This document shows positions 37,828-49,989 of a stretch of 64,000 bases of DNA, one piece after another. The position numbers and the translations under genes were made by a program. Origin of the DNA: Progne subis subis (Eukaryota; Chordata; Aves; Passeriformes; Hirundinidae); NCBI GenBank assembly GCA_022316685.1, contig JAKJHU010001407.1:1-64000 (forward strand), given 5' to 3'. How positions within the stretch are numbered: the first letter of the stretch is position 1; each line of letters starts with the position of its first letter. The notes below the pieces were generated by a model. It was not told where the DNA came from and searched no databases. It saw nothing but the letters and a program-made list of their open reading frames with translations.

Positions 37828-39600
37828 GTGGACTGGCTGTCACTCGCTGCTGTGGCCACCGGTCCCCTGGGTGCGGCTCTTGGGATGAGGAGGAAGGAAA
37901 CGAGGTCACGTCCGTCCCCACGTGTAGGTGGCCCTTGGTGGGGGCAGGGTGGGGCAGGGTGGAGACACAGCAGGGGACAGGCTGGGGACATTATGGGATA
38001 GTCTGGGGGCTCCGTTGGGGATGGCGTTCCCAGGAGTGGGGGCCTCAGGGGTTGTGGGGAAGCAAGGATGGGTGTCCAGGAGAATGGGGATCCAGGGCAA
38101 CCGGGGTCTCCATGCCTGGGGGGATTCAGGCATGGGGGTCCTGTGGGAACATGGTGCCCAGGGATTTCGGGTCATGGGATGAGGGTCCCAGGGTTGGGGG
38201 TGCAGGGGGAAACAAGGGGATCCTCGGGAAGAGGGGTTCTGGGGGAAGAAGCAGCCCATGGTTTGGGATCAGGGCAATGGTGGTCCTGGGCAATGGCAGC
38301 CCTGGATGGGGACCCAGGAGGAGAGAGCAAGGGAATGGGGGTGCCATGGTTGGGTTCCCAGGGGAATGGGGGTCCCAGGCAGTGCTGGGTGGGCACGGGG
38401 CTGGCAGCTCCTTCCCAGGGTGCCTCCGATTTTGGGGTGACTCAGAGCCCAGCACAGCCCCCAGAGTGTGCTCACAGCCAGGGCGGCACCCCAGGGTTGA
38501 GGCTCTGGGTCTGTGCCCCACACAGCGCTGGGCTTTTTCCCATTCCCCCATTTCCCTGCTCAGCAATCCCAGGGAACACCAGAGCAGGTAACACTGGGGG
38601 GATCCCAGGAAGGGACAAAGGGGAGTGGGGGGCTCAGACAGTGTTTGGGGGGCTGTGGGAGATGAAAGATTTTCTCTTTCTCTTTCCTGCAGCAGAAGGA
38701 AGAGGCTGTTTGTGCTGAGCTGAGGACGTGGGGTCTGTCCTGGGGGGCACATCCAGAGGGGTCCTGCCCTGAGGGAAAAGGGCTCCTCTGCTCTGGGGAC
38801 ACCTGGGTCTTGTCCCAGGCTCCTGTCCCAGGGGGCTCCTCATTCTGTGGTTCCCACATCCTTGGGGATTCCTGTCCCAGAGGTGACAATCCTGGGGACC
38901 TCTGTCCTGGGGGTGCCCTGAGCATTCCCGCTGTCCCCAGTGGGGCCCTGTGACCTCTGGGGTGCCCAAACCTAAGGGGGCACCTGATACGACCTTGCCC
39001 TGATGATGGTAAATGCCAGGTCAAATTTGCTTGAATTCCCTGATGCCCAAATGGCTGAGACAAAGTTATACATCAGTGAAATAAAGAGAAAAACCTTTTC
39101 CACACAGTTTATTTCCCAATAAAGAAATAAGTCACTGACAATGAAAGCAGAAAAAATTTAGGGAAGTGAGACTTTTTGGTTCCCTTTCCGAGCCCATTGG
39201 TGCGTCCCACAGCAGCATTTGCTTGTGGGTAACACAGAGTGTGGAATGTCCCCGAGTGTCCAACAGCTCCGTGGGATTGTTCCCTGCCTGCTGGGCAGCA
39301 ACCCAGCCCATGAGGAAGGCTTTGGTTGGGCCATATCCAGGAACTCTTCCCATTGTTCTCCTTCCCACCCTTGATTCACTTGATTGACTTCCCATGGGTT
39401 CTGCTCCCAAAAGGGGACAAACTCTGTCCATCCTTGGAACAGCGCACAGGAGTCCGTGGAAATGCCCCTGTGTCCCTCAGGGTCTGCTTCTCTTTCCAAT
39501 GCCCTCCACCCTGCCCTGAATTCCCTGCCTGGGCACTCCCTGCTCCTGCTGGGACATTCCCAGATCCACGTGTGGAGCCCCTGCTCAAGATTGCCACACT
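37828..39600. other. 5' flank of FCRL-C
   Basis: Inverted copy of the FCRL-B upstream region with no coding gene. AT-rich TTATTTCCCAATAAAG at 39105-39125. Confidence 0.6.
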
Positions 39601-40090
39601 TCTCCCTCTCTTCTGCTGGCCACATCCAGAACCCAAACATTCTTCCCGGCAGGTCCCAGAGGGCTGCAGGTTTTGTTCAGGAAGGAGGGTCCCGGTCAGG
39701 TTGTTGAGCAGAGGGCTGTGGGATTTGCAGCACTTCTGGGGCTCTCTCAGCCCCTTGCTGAGAGGGACAGAACGATCAATTGCTGCATTTCCGGACTGGT
39801 TTCCTCACGGCTGCCCCTGCAGGGGGTGTTTCCAGCCAGCCCTGCTCTGAAAACCATCAAAGGCCCTGGCACAGCCACTGCTTGGCCTCCCATTGGCTTT
39901 TGTGCTCCTTGCAGGGCTGAGCAAAGCACAGGCAGGCCTTTTGTGCCCACAGAATTCTCACCTTTGCAGCAGCTCTGAAGCTGCCAGAATCAAAGCCGAG
40001 GGGGCGGGGGGGACTCTCAGGGGCTGGCGGCCACCTGGGGCTGGGCAGAGCAGGGCTGGACAATGCCCATCCCTGTGCCGTGGGGCTGGA
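39600..40090 (-). repeat. conserved block, copy 2 of 4
   Basis: Inverted relative to copy 1. The uninterrupted version at 62765-63260 shows that this copy was later split: sequence after GTGCCCCACACTTGCA resumes only at about 41335, with LTR-type DNA between. Confidence 0.8.
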
Positions 40091-40199
40091 GTCCTAGGAA
40101 ATTAGAATTTGGGGTTTTGGTGTATAGTGGCACATGTGAGTCGAGATGGAGGATTTGGGGTGTTGTCTACGTCCTTCTTCGTCACCTTCTTCCCTGTGC

Positions 40200-41335
40200 G
40201 GTGGGGCTGGGCCCTGCCTGTGCCCCACACTTGCATGGCTGTGAGGGAGAATGGGGGTGGCGATGAGAGATCTCTGGACTCCAGGGCAGCTCTTGAAACA
40301 CGTGGTTTGTCACATAGTTCGTTGGTGCAAGAGCTTTGCTAAAGCTGCCAGCCACAGCTAAAAGCATGTGAACGAAGAGACCTCAGTTCTCGTAACCATA
40401 CATTCTATCTCCTTCCGTCTTGGTTATTCTGGTTTGCACTAACCAACGAGTACAAGACACAAATCCTGCAGAATTTACTTTACAGCCTATAGGAAAGTCT
40501 ACATTACTGTAGAAAAATGCCTTCTTCCCTCCTGCTGCTGAGGACTCCAGGACGGTGTAGATGAATGTAGACGAGAGATCTCTCAAGTTGGGTTGTAGAA
40601 GAAGAGGTTTATTGCGTAGAGTGTGAGGCCTTGCCCGGAGCTGCCAGGCGCAGGTGTGGCATGGCCTTGGAAGGTGGGGGCAGTGAGAGATAAAGAAATT
40701 CCAAGCGCAAGATGCAAGAGGCGAGAGACAGGAGCAGAGGAGAAGAAAACAACGAGACAAGAGGCAGAAGAAGAAGGGAGGCCCACTCTCGCAGCCCTCT
40801 GATAAGGGGTCTCGAGGTGGGCTGTAACAGGCTTGTGCCAATGGGGTTACAGATACTTGTTACATCAGGGGTGTTACATGTGTGGGATGAATCATACATT
40901 GGGGGTTGTTTTCGCAGGCATCTAGTAGCTAGGACATTTTAAACATCAAAACTTACTTTCAATTCTATCTCAGTTACAGGTTTCACATTCTCAGAATCTA
41001 AGCAATCATATTTATAGGGCTTTCTGGCTTCATCCTTCCCAACACATTACCATACCGCGCTACATTCCAAACATTAAAAACTCGTTTCTAGACTCCTTTT
41101 CCCTGACACCTTGGCAGAGCCCCTCCCCCTTGGAGCCTTGGCATCCTTTTCTCTGTTAGGGATATTGCTCAATCAACAGCGCTCTTGCCTTCAGCTAACT
41201 CAATCACTGTCTTCCGGCTTGATGTCCTACCTCTCAAAGCTTGCTTTCGATTCTATTTCACTCATAGGTTTCATGCTGTTAGAATCTTTTGCTAAGCAAT
41301 CACATTTGTCAGGTTTTCCTGTTTCATCCTCTCCA
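40200..41335 (-). mobile_element. LTR-type element(s) inserted in the block flank
   Basis: 40530-41040 is the inverted partner of the element at 20560-21900 (AATAAACCTCTTC signal, TATAAATATGATTGC box). 41190-41335 repeats its GATTCTATTTCACTCATAGG portion a second time. No coding part is recognised. Confidence 0.6.
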
Positions 41336-41930
41336 ACGCATGGCCACTGGCTTCGAGGAGGAGTAGTTTGGAGTTTGGGAGCTCCTTCCTGCCTGGGGCT
41401 CCATTGCCGAGCTGCTCCTGCAGGGAACGAGTGAGAATGGAGAAGCCTGGAACAGGATTTCTCCCAAAACCCACGAAACCCAAAGTGTCCCAGTCCCTCA
41501 GGACAGAAACCACTTGGGGGATAGAGTGGGGATGGGGAGAGGGAGGGGGCAGCCCCCAACAGAACCCCGATTTAACATGGTCTCAGCCCCACAGCATCAA
41601 ACTGGGACCAAATCAGCCATTTCCATTGTAAGAAATGGCAGTTTTCACAGTGCTGCAGTGGAGGGGCCAGAGGGCTTCTCTGGTGTTGTGGATGCTGAGG
41701 GGAGGCATCTGGGTTTGTTTCCTTGTTGGGCGCTTTCCCTGGAAGTCGTTCCTTTTGTGACCCTTTGCATTCTGAACCTTGTTGCTGCTGGTTTTGTTCT
41801 CCCGTTGCTGTTTGCAGGAAGTTGTTCTTCTCTCAGCCCTTTGGGACCTTTGACTTTTGTGCCTTCCACGGGCAGGGGGAGAGGCAGCAGCCCCTGGTTT
41901 TTAGTGTGTTGGAGTTTTAGTGTGTTTTCC
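41336..41930. other. duplicated non-coding DNA
   Basis: 41340-41680 matches 63270-63690 in the same orientation (GGAGCTCCTTCCTGCCTGGG, ACAGGATTTCTCCCAAAACC). 41690-41920 is the inverted match of 30620-30870. No gene is seen. Confidence 0.6.
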
Positions 41931-42935
41931 TCTTGTTTTCTTTCTCTCCAGGACTTTTCTCCCGTTTGTTGCTAAGAGAGAATAACGACCATCCCTAAGA
42001 GAGACTAAAGAAGTGGCCAAGGTGGGGGGGAAAGCGTGCAACTTAGCCCGTGGGGTTTTTCTCTTGGGAAGGGCAGAGATAGGGCAAGATTTTGGGTTGG
42101 TTGTGCGGGGCTGGGCTCAGCTCCCAGCTCTCTCTCCATCGGGGGATCACAAGGAACAATCGGACTGCTTACCGCAGGGAAAATTCACTGCCACCGCCAG
42201 AATCCAGCCCTGTGCTGCTTCTTCCTTACTGGGTTGAGCCTTGGCTCAGAAGAGCAGCCGTGACCTTATTAAAATCCACTTTGATTGGAAAGAACCCTCA
42301 TCGACTCCTCAGGCACCTCAGGGAAAACCCAGGACCCTGAGTGCCTCCTCTTCTGAGGGAGCCTCTCCTGGCTGCATTTGGAGCCAGGCTGCCACTGCCC
42401 AGCCCCGCAGTTTTTCTGCCTTTGCTCTGGTTTTTTTTGCTGCACAGGAAGCCAGCGCCGCGCGCCTGCTGGGATACCCCGCGCCTCTTGCTGCGGAGTT
42501 TCTGTCACTTTTTGTTTTGCCGCTCTGGGCTCTGCTCACCTCTGCTTTTCCAGTTTGCTGCGCCCGAGGTTCCTGCTACAGCACATTTATTTCACTATCC
42601 GGAGGTTAACCAGGACAAATTCCCCACCGTCAGTTTGTAAAGGAGGCCGCGTTTCCACTGATGGCGCCGGCTGGGCCCGCCATTACCATAGAGAGGGAGA
42701 GAGCTGAGCTGGTGCCACAGCGCCCCCTGCAGCTATGGAGGAATCATCGCACCCGCCCTGCCCCGCCGGGAGCCACCAGCGCCCCTGCTGGCCGTGACCG
42801 GAACTACACCAAAGGAAAAGCGCCTGATGCCATTTTTGAGTTTCTGGTTCTGTTTGTCACTGCCATTGTTGGGTTTTTTGCCTTGTTATTCATATATATA
42901 TTTATATATGTATATGTTATTAACAACTCAAGCCA
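41931..42935 (+). mobile_element. retroelement-derived DNA
   Basis: 42690-42800 matches 31290-31490 inverted, with CAGCGCCCCCTGCAG and AGCGCCCCTGCTGG motifs. The interval interrupts the FCRL 3' flank that resumes at 43600, so most of 41930-43600 is an insertion. ORFs up to about 120 codons show no domain I recognise. Confidence 0.5.
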
Positions 42936-42939
42936 CAAG

Positions 42940-43300
42940 TGGGAATGAGTTGTAAAAGTTTTATTCAGAACAATAAAAAAAATTGCGAAGCAAGAGGCTT
43001 GTCCACAAAATGGAGGTTTCACCTTTTATACCCCTGGTGCTGCATCAGCTTGATGCATATTCATGTTGATTTTACACAATCTGCCCCTGTCACTCTCCTT
43101 GGTGCCAACGCAGTTTTGTCACTGTGGTCCTCAGGGCCATGACTGGATGAAGTTCTGCTCTTTTTAAGGTCGTGTCCCAAAAGCTTGGTCAGCAACAGTC
43201 CATCCAATGTAAACCCACAAATCCACCCCGCAACACACAAAACCATCCCCACGAAAACCAGCCTTGCAACCGGGCCACCACAGGAACATCAACCATTCCA
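42940..43300 (-). mobile_element. LTR fragment, third family, copy 1
   Basis: Same-orientation match to 56425-56800: GTAGAAGTTTTA/GTAAAAGTTTTATT near the start, the CACCTTTTATACCC box, TTTTGTCACTG, CTTTTTAAGGTC and AAAGCTTGGTCAGCAACAGTC. The minus-strand AATAAA at 42960-42966 suggests minus orientation. Confidence 0.65.
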
Positions 43301-43429
43301 TAACACATTATCACTATCCCAGCACTAACAACATCACAATATTTATTCAAAAATACCAACAATAATGTAATATCATTTCATACAACACCCAGTGAAAGTT
43401 AACTTCCATTAACTTGTTCCTCACAATAC

Positions 43430-43600
43430 TCTCTAGTAAAAAACTGTTATTCCTGTTCCCATATCTTTGCCTGAAAGCCCCTTAATTTCGAAGTTACAAT
43501 AATTGGGAGGGAAAGGGGTCATATTTTCCGTTCCAAGGGAGGCTCCCACCTTCCCTGGCAGACAATATGTCTTTCACACCAAGATGTATCGGCAGCCCAA
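43430..43600 (+). mobile_element. LTR 3' end, CTTGGTTT-type family (plus orientation)
   Basis: Matches 57850-57990: AACTGTTATTCCTGTTCCC, GCCTGAAAGCCCCTTAATTT, and an end CACACCAAGATG. It is followed by GGCAGCCCAAAATTGG, a decayed version of the primer-binding site seen at 57996. Confidence 0.6.
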
Positions 43601-44000
43601 AATTGGAGAATCCCGTTCCTAAAGTCTGACAGAGCTGAACACCATTTGTGTCAGTTTAACCAAAAAGCTGCATTTTTGTCCCAGGAGCAGGGAAACAGGT
43701 CTCGTGCCCCCTTGGAACTGGGACAGGAAACAGTAAGCCACCAGGTGTACTGGGAGCACTGGGAGGGGGATTGCAGGGCCACTGGGAGCGTGGGGGTTGA
43801 GAGGAACCAATCTGATTTTCATTTATGTCTCAACATACATGGTACATGAGGTGAAAAATTCTTGCAGGGGCTGTACATGTGCTGGGAACCCTGTCCAGGG
43901 TTTGTCGCAGGAGGCTTCATGTGACAGCTGATCAGGGGACAGAAAGCTTCCATGAGCGGGCTGTGAGCAACCCCTCACTGGTTGGTGAGACAGATGCCTG
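43600..44000. other. FCRL-D 3' flank
   Basis: 43600-43800 is the inverted match of 30420-30610 (FCRL-B downstream). No coding sequence. Confidence 0.5.
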
Positions 44001-44820
44001 GGTGCCTGCAAAAAATGTGTGGGAAAAGTGCCTGGGAAAAATGCCCAGAAAATCAGGCTGAGGGAGGAGCTGAACCAAATAAAAGCAGTTAACAGTAACA
44101 CAACAGGGGCCACTTGGCTTTGGGTTTCTTGTGGGGATCAGGGACTCGCTCGGAGGATCAGCTTGGCCCTCCTCGCCCCCTCGCCTTTTCCTCCCTGTGG
44201 TCCTTCTTCCCTGTCCCCACCTGTGCTTCGCTGCTTCCAGGAGGCAGCTCGTTCCTGTGACGACCTGGTGCTGCACTGCTTCCCCAATCTGGCGCTCCAC
44301 CACTTCCCCAATGGAGCGGGTGCTCCCTGGACCCAACCGCAGCTGCTGCCACCAGGGTTCCCCCCATTTCCTGGCACGCCAGCCACAGCCTGCTCCTCCA
44401 CCACTTCCCCACGCCGCCTGCACGAAACCCGCTGCCTCTGCCGCCCTGCCCGTGCTGCCGGCAGCAATGAGCCCGCTGCACCGCAGTAGCAGCCCACGGC
44501 AGCCGGCCCGTAGCCGCCAGTGGTGCAGCACTAGCCCACAGCCAGCCCGCAGCCAGCCGCTCACGAAACCAACGCGGGCTCACCACAGCCTGCAGCACGC
44601 ACACTCCATCTGCCGAGCCCAACAGAGCGCCCGGGGATTCCTGCAGTAACGTTGTCCCTGTCTTCTGTTTCTCCCTCTGTCTCTCTTTTTTCCCTCTCTA
44701 CTCTCCTAATCCCCCTTCAACAAGAACGCGTACACTCCTTTATCAATAAACGGTTCTCGGATATAATACTGCCACGATTGTGCTTCATTTATGCCCTAGA
44801 AATTGATCAGGAAGAATCCT
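44000..44820 (+). mobile_element. probable LTR ending near 44800
   Basis: C/T- and GC-rich segment with a plus-strand TTATCAATAAACGG polyadenylation signal at 44740-44755. It is followed by about 65 bases to a border where FCRL-D flanking sequence begins. Single copy in this window, so assignment is tentative. Confidence 0.4.
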
Positions 44821-45150
44821 CCCCGACTGCCCCTATTACAGCGGGATGGGGCAGGGGGAGCAGGAGTGGGGGACCGGGAACCCCTGGGTGTGCTGCGAGC
44901 ACTGTGGGGAGAGGATGGAGAAGGCACTGATGGTACTTGGAGCACTCGGATGGGGACTGGGGAGCCTCTGCCGGGACTGGGAAAGGGATGGGGAACCCCT
45001 GGGGGTACTGGGAGACAGAATGGGGAGCACAGGGTGCCCCGTGTAGCCTCTTCTTGGCTCATGACCACCTCGCTTGGAAGGATGGGCACCCACAGGAGCC
45101 ACGGAGGGAGCACCCCCAGTGTCACCCAGTGCCCCCCATTTCCCAGAGTG

Positions 45151-48100
45151 TCACAGCTTTTGTTGTAGGCTGTCGTAGACGTCACTGAGTTCCCATGGTT
45201 GCCCGTGTGGCCCCAGCAGCTCCACGTAGGTCGCCTGAGGATCCTCCCCAGGGGGTGCCAGGGGCTCAGGGGGGGCCCTGCGGGAATAAGGGGATGTGTG
45301 GAAGGGGATGGGAGGTGCCGGGGGTTTGGGTAAAAGGTGCATCATGGCTGGAGCCTGCACTCACCTTTCCTGGTGCTTCCTGGCACCTGCAAAGGAAGAC
45401 TGGAGGGGTGACTTTGGAGTCCCAGGGGGCCCCCATCCACCCACGGGAATCCTGAACCACCACCAGACCCTCAATTCCCCCCAGGTGACCCCAGTATCCC
45501 TGATGCCCCCCAGAAGCCCTGAACCACCCCACTTCCCCCAACACCCTGAGCCTCTAAAACCCAGAGCCTGGCAGGGAGGGGAACCCTCTGAATTCCAAAA
45601 AGCCCCTGATAGAACCCCCAACATCCCCGCACGACCCTCCAACACCTCCCCAGACACCCCAGGACCCTGAGCCAAGGTCCCTGGGGGCTCAGCCCCTCCC
45701 AGGTCAGGGGCTGTGGGTGCCATCCTATGGCCCCTGCATTTTGGGGGCCTTCCCACCCCTCTCCAGGAGCCCCGTCCCCCATTGTCACGCACCCTTGCGG
45801 TGCCACCAGTGAAAGGCCACGATGCTACCCGTGAGCAGGACCAGGAACAGCAGGGACCCAACGATCCCTGCAGCCACTGCAGGAAATAGAGGGGGACACG
45901 CTGGGGTCACTCCAGAGGCTCTGCAATCCCAGTGACCTCGTGAGCTCCCCTCCTGTGCCATCCTGCTCCATCTGTGCCACTGCCAGGGACAGAGCGGGGC
46001 GGAACACAGGTCATCTGTGAGCCAGGGGTCTCAGACCCACATAAGAACCCTGCGTGACCTCACCTGTGTCCCGGTGTCCCCACGTTGTCACCTCCAGCGC
46101 CAGCTCGGCGCTGAGCGCCCGGAACACGCGGTGCCCGTCCTGTCCCAGCTGGTTGGTGGCCACGCACTGGTAGGTGCCCGAATGTCGCCTCTCGGTGTCC
46201 CCGAGCTCCAGGAGGGGACCCCGAGCCACCTCCTGCCCGTCGCGCAGCCAGGTGAAGGTGACAGGGGCTGAGCCCACCTGCACCGAGCAGCGCAGGGTCA
46301 CGGGCTCACCTGCGCGCACCCGCAGCGCCGGGGGACCGGGGGTGACGGTGGCATTGGCCACGGGCGCTGCGGGGACACGGACGGGGCTGGCACCGGGGGA
46401 AGGGGCTGGCAGCCAGTGTGGGGGAAGGGAATGGGGGGAGGGAGTGTCAGGGGGGGTGAGGGAATCCAGGTGGCACCTGGAGACAGAGGGAGCCTTTCCC
46501 CCAGGACTGTGACTCACGGCGGTGTTTTCCAGCATCCGCAGTGGGTGAGGGCAGCCAGAGCCAGAGGGTCCCGCTCACCCAGGCCCCAGTGGTGGGGATG
46601 TGACCTGGTGTGGCATGGGGGCTGCTGTGCTTGGGGTCACCCCCACCCTGAGGGTCCCCTTCACCTGACTTGCGGTGAGGGGCTCTCGGCCACGCTGTCC
46701 CCATCGCTGACACATCAGTGATAGCGGCTGCTGTCATTGTCCCCAGCGTGGCGCAGCTCCAGGCGGGGGCCGGTGCCCAGCGGTGCCCCCGAGCCCCCCC
46801 GGTGCCAGCTGAAGGACAGCGGACCTGTCCCCACGGCCACCGCGCAGCACAGCTCCAGGCGGTCCCCCAGTGCCACCTGTGCCCACAGGGACACCCCCGA
46901 GGGCGGGACCCCTGCGGGGGACATGGGTGGGATGGGGGATGTGCGAGGGGTGGGAAATACGGGGAGTGGCCGGAGGGGAGTACGAGGGGTTGGAGGGATG
47001 TGGGGTGGCTCAGTGAGGGCTGGGGGGAGTCGATGGAGGGATTGGGGGGAACAGGCCAGGTAGGGAAGGGAGAGCAGAGGATGGAGCTGGGAACTCGGAA
47101 GGGGGATAGGATGCCAGGTAGGGATGGGAGGACCTGGAGAGGGACCCAGACAAAGACAGAGGGACCCAAGAGGGACACGGGAAAGTGTGGGTGAGCCGGG
47201 GAGGGATGAAAGGAGGGATGAGCGACCCAGGCACTGGTGGGAGAAAGCTGGGAAGATGTTGAGGTTTCCCGTCCCCGTCCCCATTCCCACATTCACCATA
47301 TACTGTCACTGGCACTGTCACTGGCGCTGACACCTCCCACCAAGGTGACAGCCCCGCCTTCACCCAGCCCCCGCAGCGGTAGCGGCCTCTGTGGTGCAGC
47401 CGCAGCGGGGACAGGGACAGCTCGGTCCCATTGTGGGGCCACCTCAGATCCTTCTCGTCCTGGTAAAATCGTACTCCAGTGACCGTGCCATCCTGCCAGC
47501 CCCGGCAGCGCAGTGTCACCGCGTCCCCCTCCAGCAGCGCCCGCGCCGGCCGCTGCAGCACCAGACACTCTGTGGGGCAGGAAGGACGTGTCACATCAGG
47601 GGTGTCTGAGGGATCCCAAAGGCCTTGGGAGGCACCCAGGGGTGCAACAGGGGGTGTCATTGCACGGGGGTGTTCTGGGATGTCCCCCGAGTGCAGGGCA
47701 CGGGCTCTGGCCACACCAGGGGGTGACACATGGCCTGGAGCCCACCCAGAGCCCTCGGGTACCCCACAGGTACCAGGGCACGCGTCACCTCTCACCATTT
47801 AAGACGTGGATGCGGGGGCTGTGCCCGGTGCCGGGTCTGTCACACGTGTAGGTGCCACTGCTGGTGACAGTCAAGCTGTCGGGTCCCTTCTGCCACCAGC
47901 GCTTCCTGTCCTTGTACCAGGTGGTGGCACCGGCGGTCCCCGAGCCCTGGCAGGTCAGTGTCACCCGGTCCCACAGCACCGCCGGTGTCCAGGGGGGCTC
48001 CACCAGGAGCTGGATGCTCTGGGCTCCTGCGGGTGACAGGGGACACCAGCCTGCCAGGGCCACCGCGGGGCTGGGGACAGCGGGCTGGGGACAGGGCATC

Positions 48101-48747
48101 CCCCGAGGACTCACCAGCGAGGCCGAGGGTCTGGGCTGGAAGGGAGAAGGGACAGGGCTGGGTGGGGGTGGCACCGCGGGGACAGGTGTGGTGTCTATCC
48201 CCAAACTGTTCCCTTTGGGAAACTGATTCTCTCATGAAAGTGCTCGGGGATGGTCCCCAGCAGGTCTGGAGAGACCTGTCTGTGTCACAGCTGCCCTCGC
48301 ACCACATCCCTGTGGGGGGACACTGTGAGCACCCTGAGTGTGGGGACACCACAGAGAACCCACAGGTCACCCCCAGCAGCCCCATGGCACCTGTCCCCAT
48401 GGCCCATCCCACCTTGTCCCCTTGTCCCTGCATCCCTGTTCTCCTGTCCCTGTCACCACAGCTGCTTCAGTCCCGATGTGCCTGTCGTGATGTCCCTATC
48501 CCCAGATTTCCATCCCCCTGTTCCTGTCCCCACGGCCACCCCACCATCCCCATCACACCAGCATCCACCTCATGCTCTGGCTCTGCTGGCCTTGGGGACC
48601 TCAGGGGACCCCACAGCCCCCCTGGGCCCCCTCCCCACCACTCTCTGCCCCACCAGGGCCCATCCCTGGGGTGTCAGGCCCGTGCCTGGGGCACTCACCC
48701 CACAGGAGCAGTGCCACCTTCCCGGCCACCCCCGTGTCCCCGGCCAT
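45151..48747 (-). CDS. FCRL-D: divergent Fc receptor-like receptor (Ig1-Ig2-Ig5) with altered tail
   Basis: Minus-strand exons: 48747-48699, 48135-48115, Ig1 48026-47796, Ig2 47569-47297, Ig5 46366-46064, transmembrane 45876-45793, 45386-45365 and 45277-45151. Total 1110 bases, 369 residues, open throughout. The start MAGDTGVAGK uses the upstream ATG only, since the second Met of B and C is Val here; this supports that start for the family. Ig2 begins ECLVLQRPARALLEGD. Ig3 is absent and Ig4 survives only as a broken relic. The membrane span is about VAAGIVGSLLFLVLLTGSIVAF. The last exon runs APPEPLAPPGEDPQATYVEL to stop: it looks like the front of the usual ITIM exon joined to the back of the final exon, so the VLYxxV motif is lost. 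The remaining tyrosines, ATYVEL and DVYDSL, lack the ideal residue at position -2. Signalling strength is uncertain. Confidence 0.85.
46683..46911 (-). pseudogene. relic of the Ig4 exon in FCRL-D
   Basis: About 230 bases similar to the Ig4 exon of FCRL-A and B (GVSLWAQVALGDRLEL, SFSWHRGGSGAPLG). The second structural cysteine codon is replaced by TGA (46717-46715), giving RYH-stop-CVSDGD. The 3' part and donor are lost. The CCGCAG acceptor remains, so inclusion would truncate the protein. Skipping keeps frame because flanking exons are phase 1. Confidence 0.85.
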
Positions 48748-48749
48748 GT

Positions 48750-49980
48750 GGACTGGCTGTCACTCGCTGCTGTGGCCACCGGTCCCTGGGTGGCGGCTCT
48801 TTGGCCAAAGAGGAAGGAAGTGAGGTCACATCTCATTCCATGTGTAGGTGGCACCTTGGGGGGCAGGCTGGGGATGTAGAGGGACTCGCTGGGACAGGGT
48901 GGGGCTGGTGGGACACGGGGCTCCCGGGATCCGGCGGCTCCAGGGATGTGGGGAGCTAAGGAGAGATTTCCAGAGGAGCAGGGAGGCCCCAATGGGGAAT
49001 TGGGGTGCCATGGGAGTGGGGTGCCTAAGGAAGGGGAGACACAGGGGATGGGGATCCTGGGGAATGTGGGTCCCACTGCGTGGGGGGGGGACCAGGGGTG
49101 GGGGAGACCAGGGGAATATGGGCTGCAGGGATTTGGGATCATGGGGTGCGGGTCCCAGGGATGGAGGGTCCTGGGGGACTGGGGAGCCCACGGGATGGGA
49201 TCAAGAGGAGGGGAGTGCTGGGCTATGGAGGTCCTGGGAAATGGGCATCCTGGTATGGGGGTCCCCAGGAGAGGGAACTGCGGGAATGAGGTCCCATGGT
49301 TGTGATCCATGGGGAATGGGGGTCCCAAGGATGGGAAGTGGTTGGGTGGACACATGGGTTGCAGCTCCTTCACTGGCTGCCTCCAATTTTGGGGTGACAC
49401 AGACAAAAGCAGAGACTTCCATAGTGTTGGTGGTCTGGGGGGAACACCAGGGGGTTCCCGTGGTGCTCCGGGTCTGTTCTCCCCACTCTGTGACTTTTTC
49501 CTCTCCTAATTTCTATTTTTTCTTATTTCCCTCACTATTGTACACTCCCCCTCGCCGTTCATGGCTCAGCAATCCCCGGGAGCACCTGGGCAGGTAATGG
49601 GTTGAGGGGATGCTGGGGAGGGGCTGTGGGGGGTGCAGGGAGGGGTGGGGAGGTTTTGGGGGACGGGGATGTGGGGCTGTGCCCCTCAACGCTTTCACTT
49701 TCTTTTTCCTGGACAAGAAGGAAGAAGCCATTTGTGCTGAGAGACAAACGGGAAACGGATCTGTCCTGGGGGAAAAACCGGGCCAGTCCAGTCCTGGGAT
49801 GTCCCTGTCCTGGGGGTGACACCACCCGGGGGAATCCAGTCCAGGGGTGACACATCCTGGCATGAGGGGTCCTGTCCTGGGGAATGACGATTCTGGAATC
49901 ATCCCTGCACGTTCCTGGTCGGGCGCCTGTCCCAGGGGTGGCACATCCCTGTCGACCCAAGTGTGGGGCACAGGCAGGGC
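48750..49980. other. 5' flank of FCRL-D
   Basis: Diverged copy of the upstream regions of B and C. GGCTCAGCAATCCC near 49565 and the CTTTCTTTTTCCTGGA stretch near 49700 align with the inverted 25070-25240 region. No coding gene; long open frames follow GGGGATGGGG-type repeats. Confidence 0.5.
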
Positions 49981-49989
49981 CCAGCCCCA

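Larger units (their letters stand above)
34470..40195 (-). repeat. right arm of the large inverted duplication (contains FCRL-C)
   Basis: Reverse complement of 23490-30300, about 1 kb shorter because FCRL-C lacks most of Ig3 and all of Ig4. The inner ends stop being similar near 30300 and 34470, leaving a spacer of about 4.2 kb. Confidence 0.9.
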
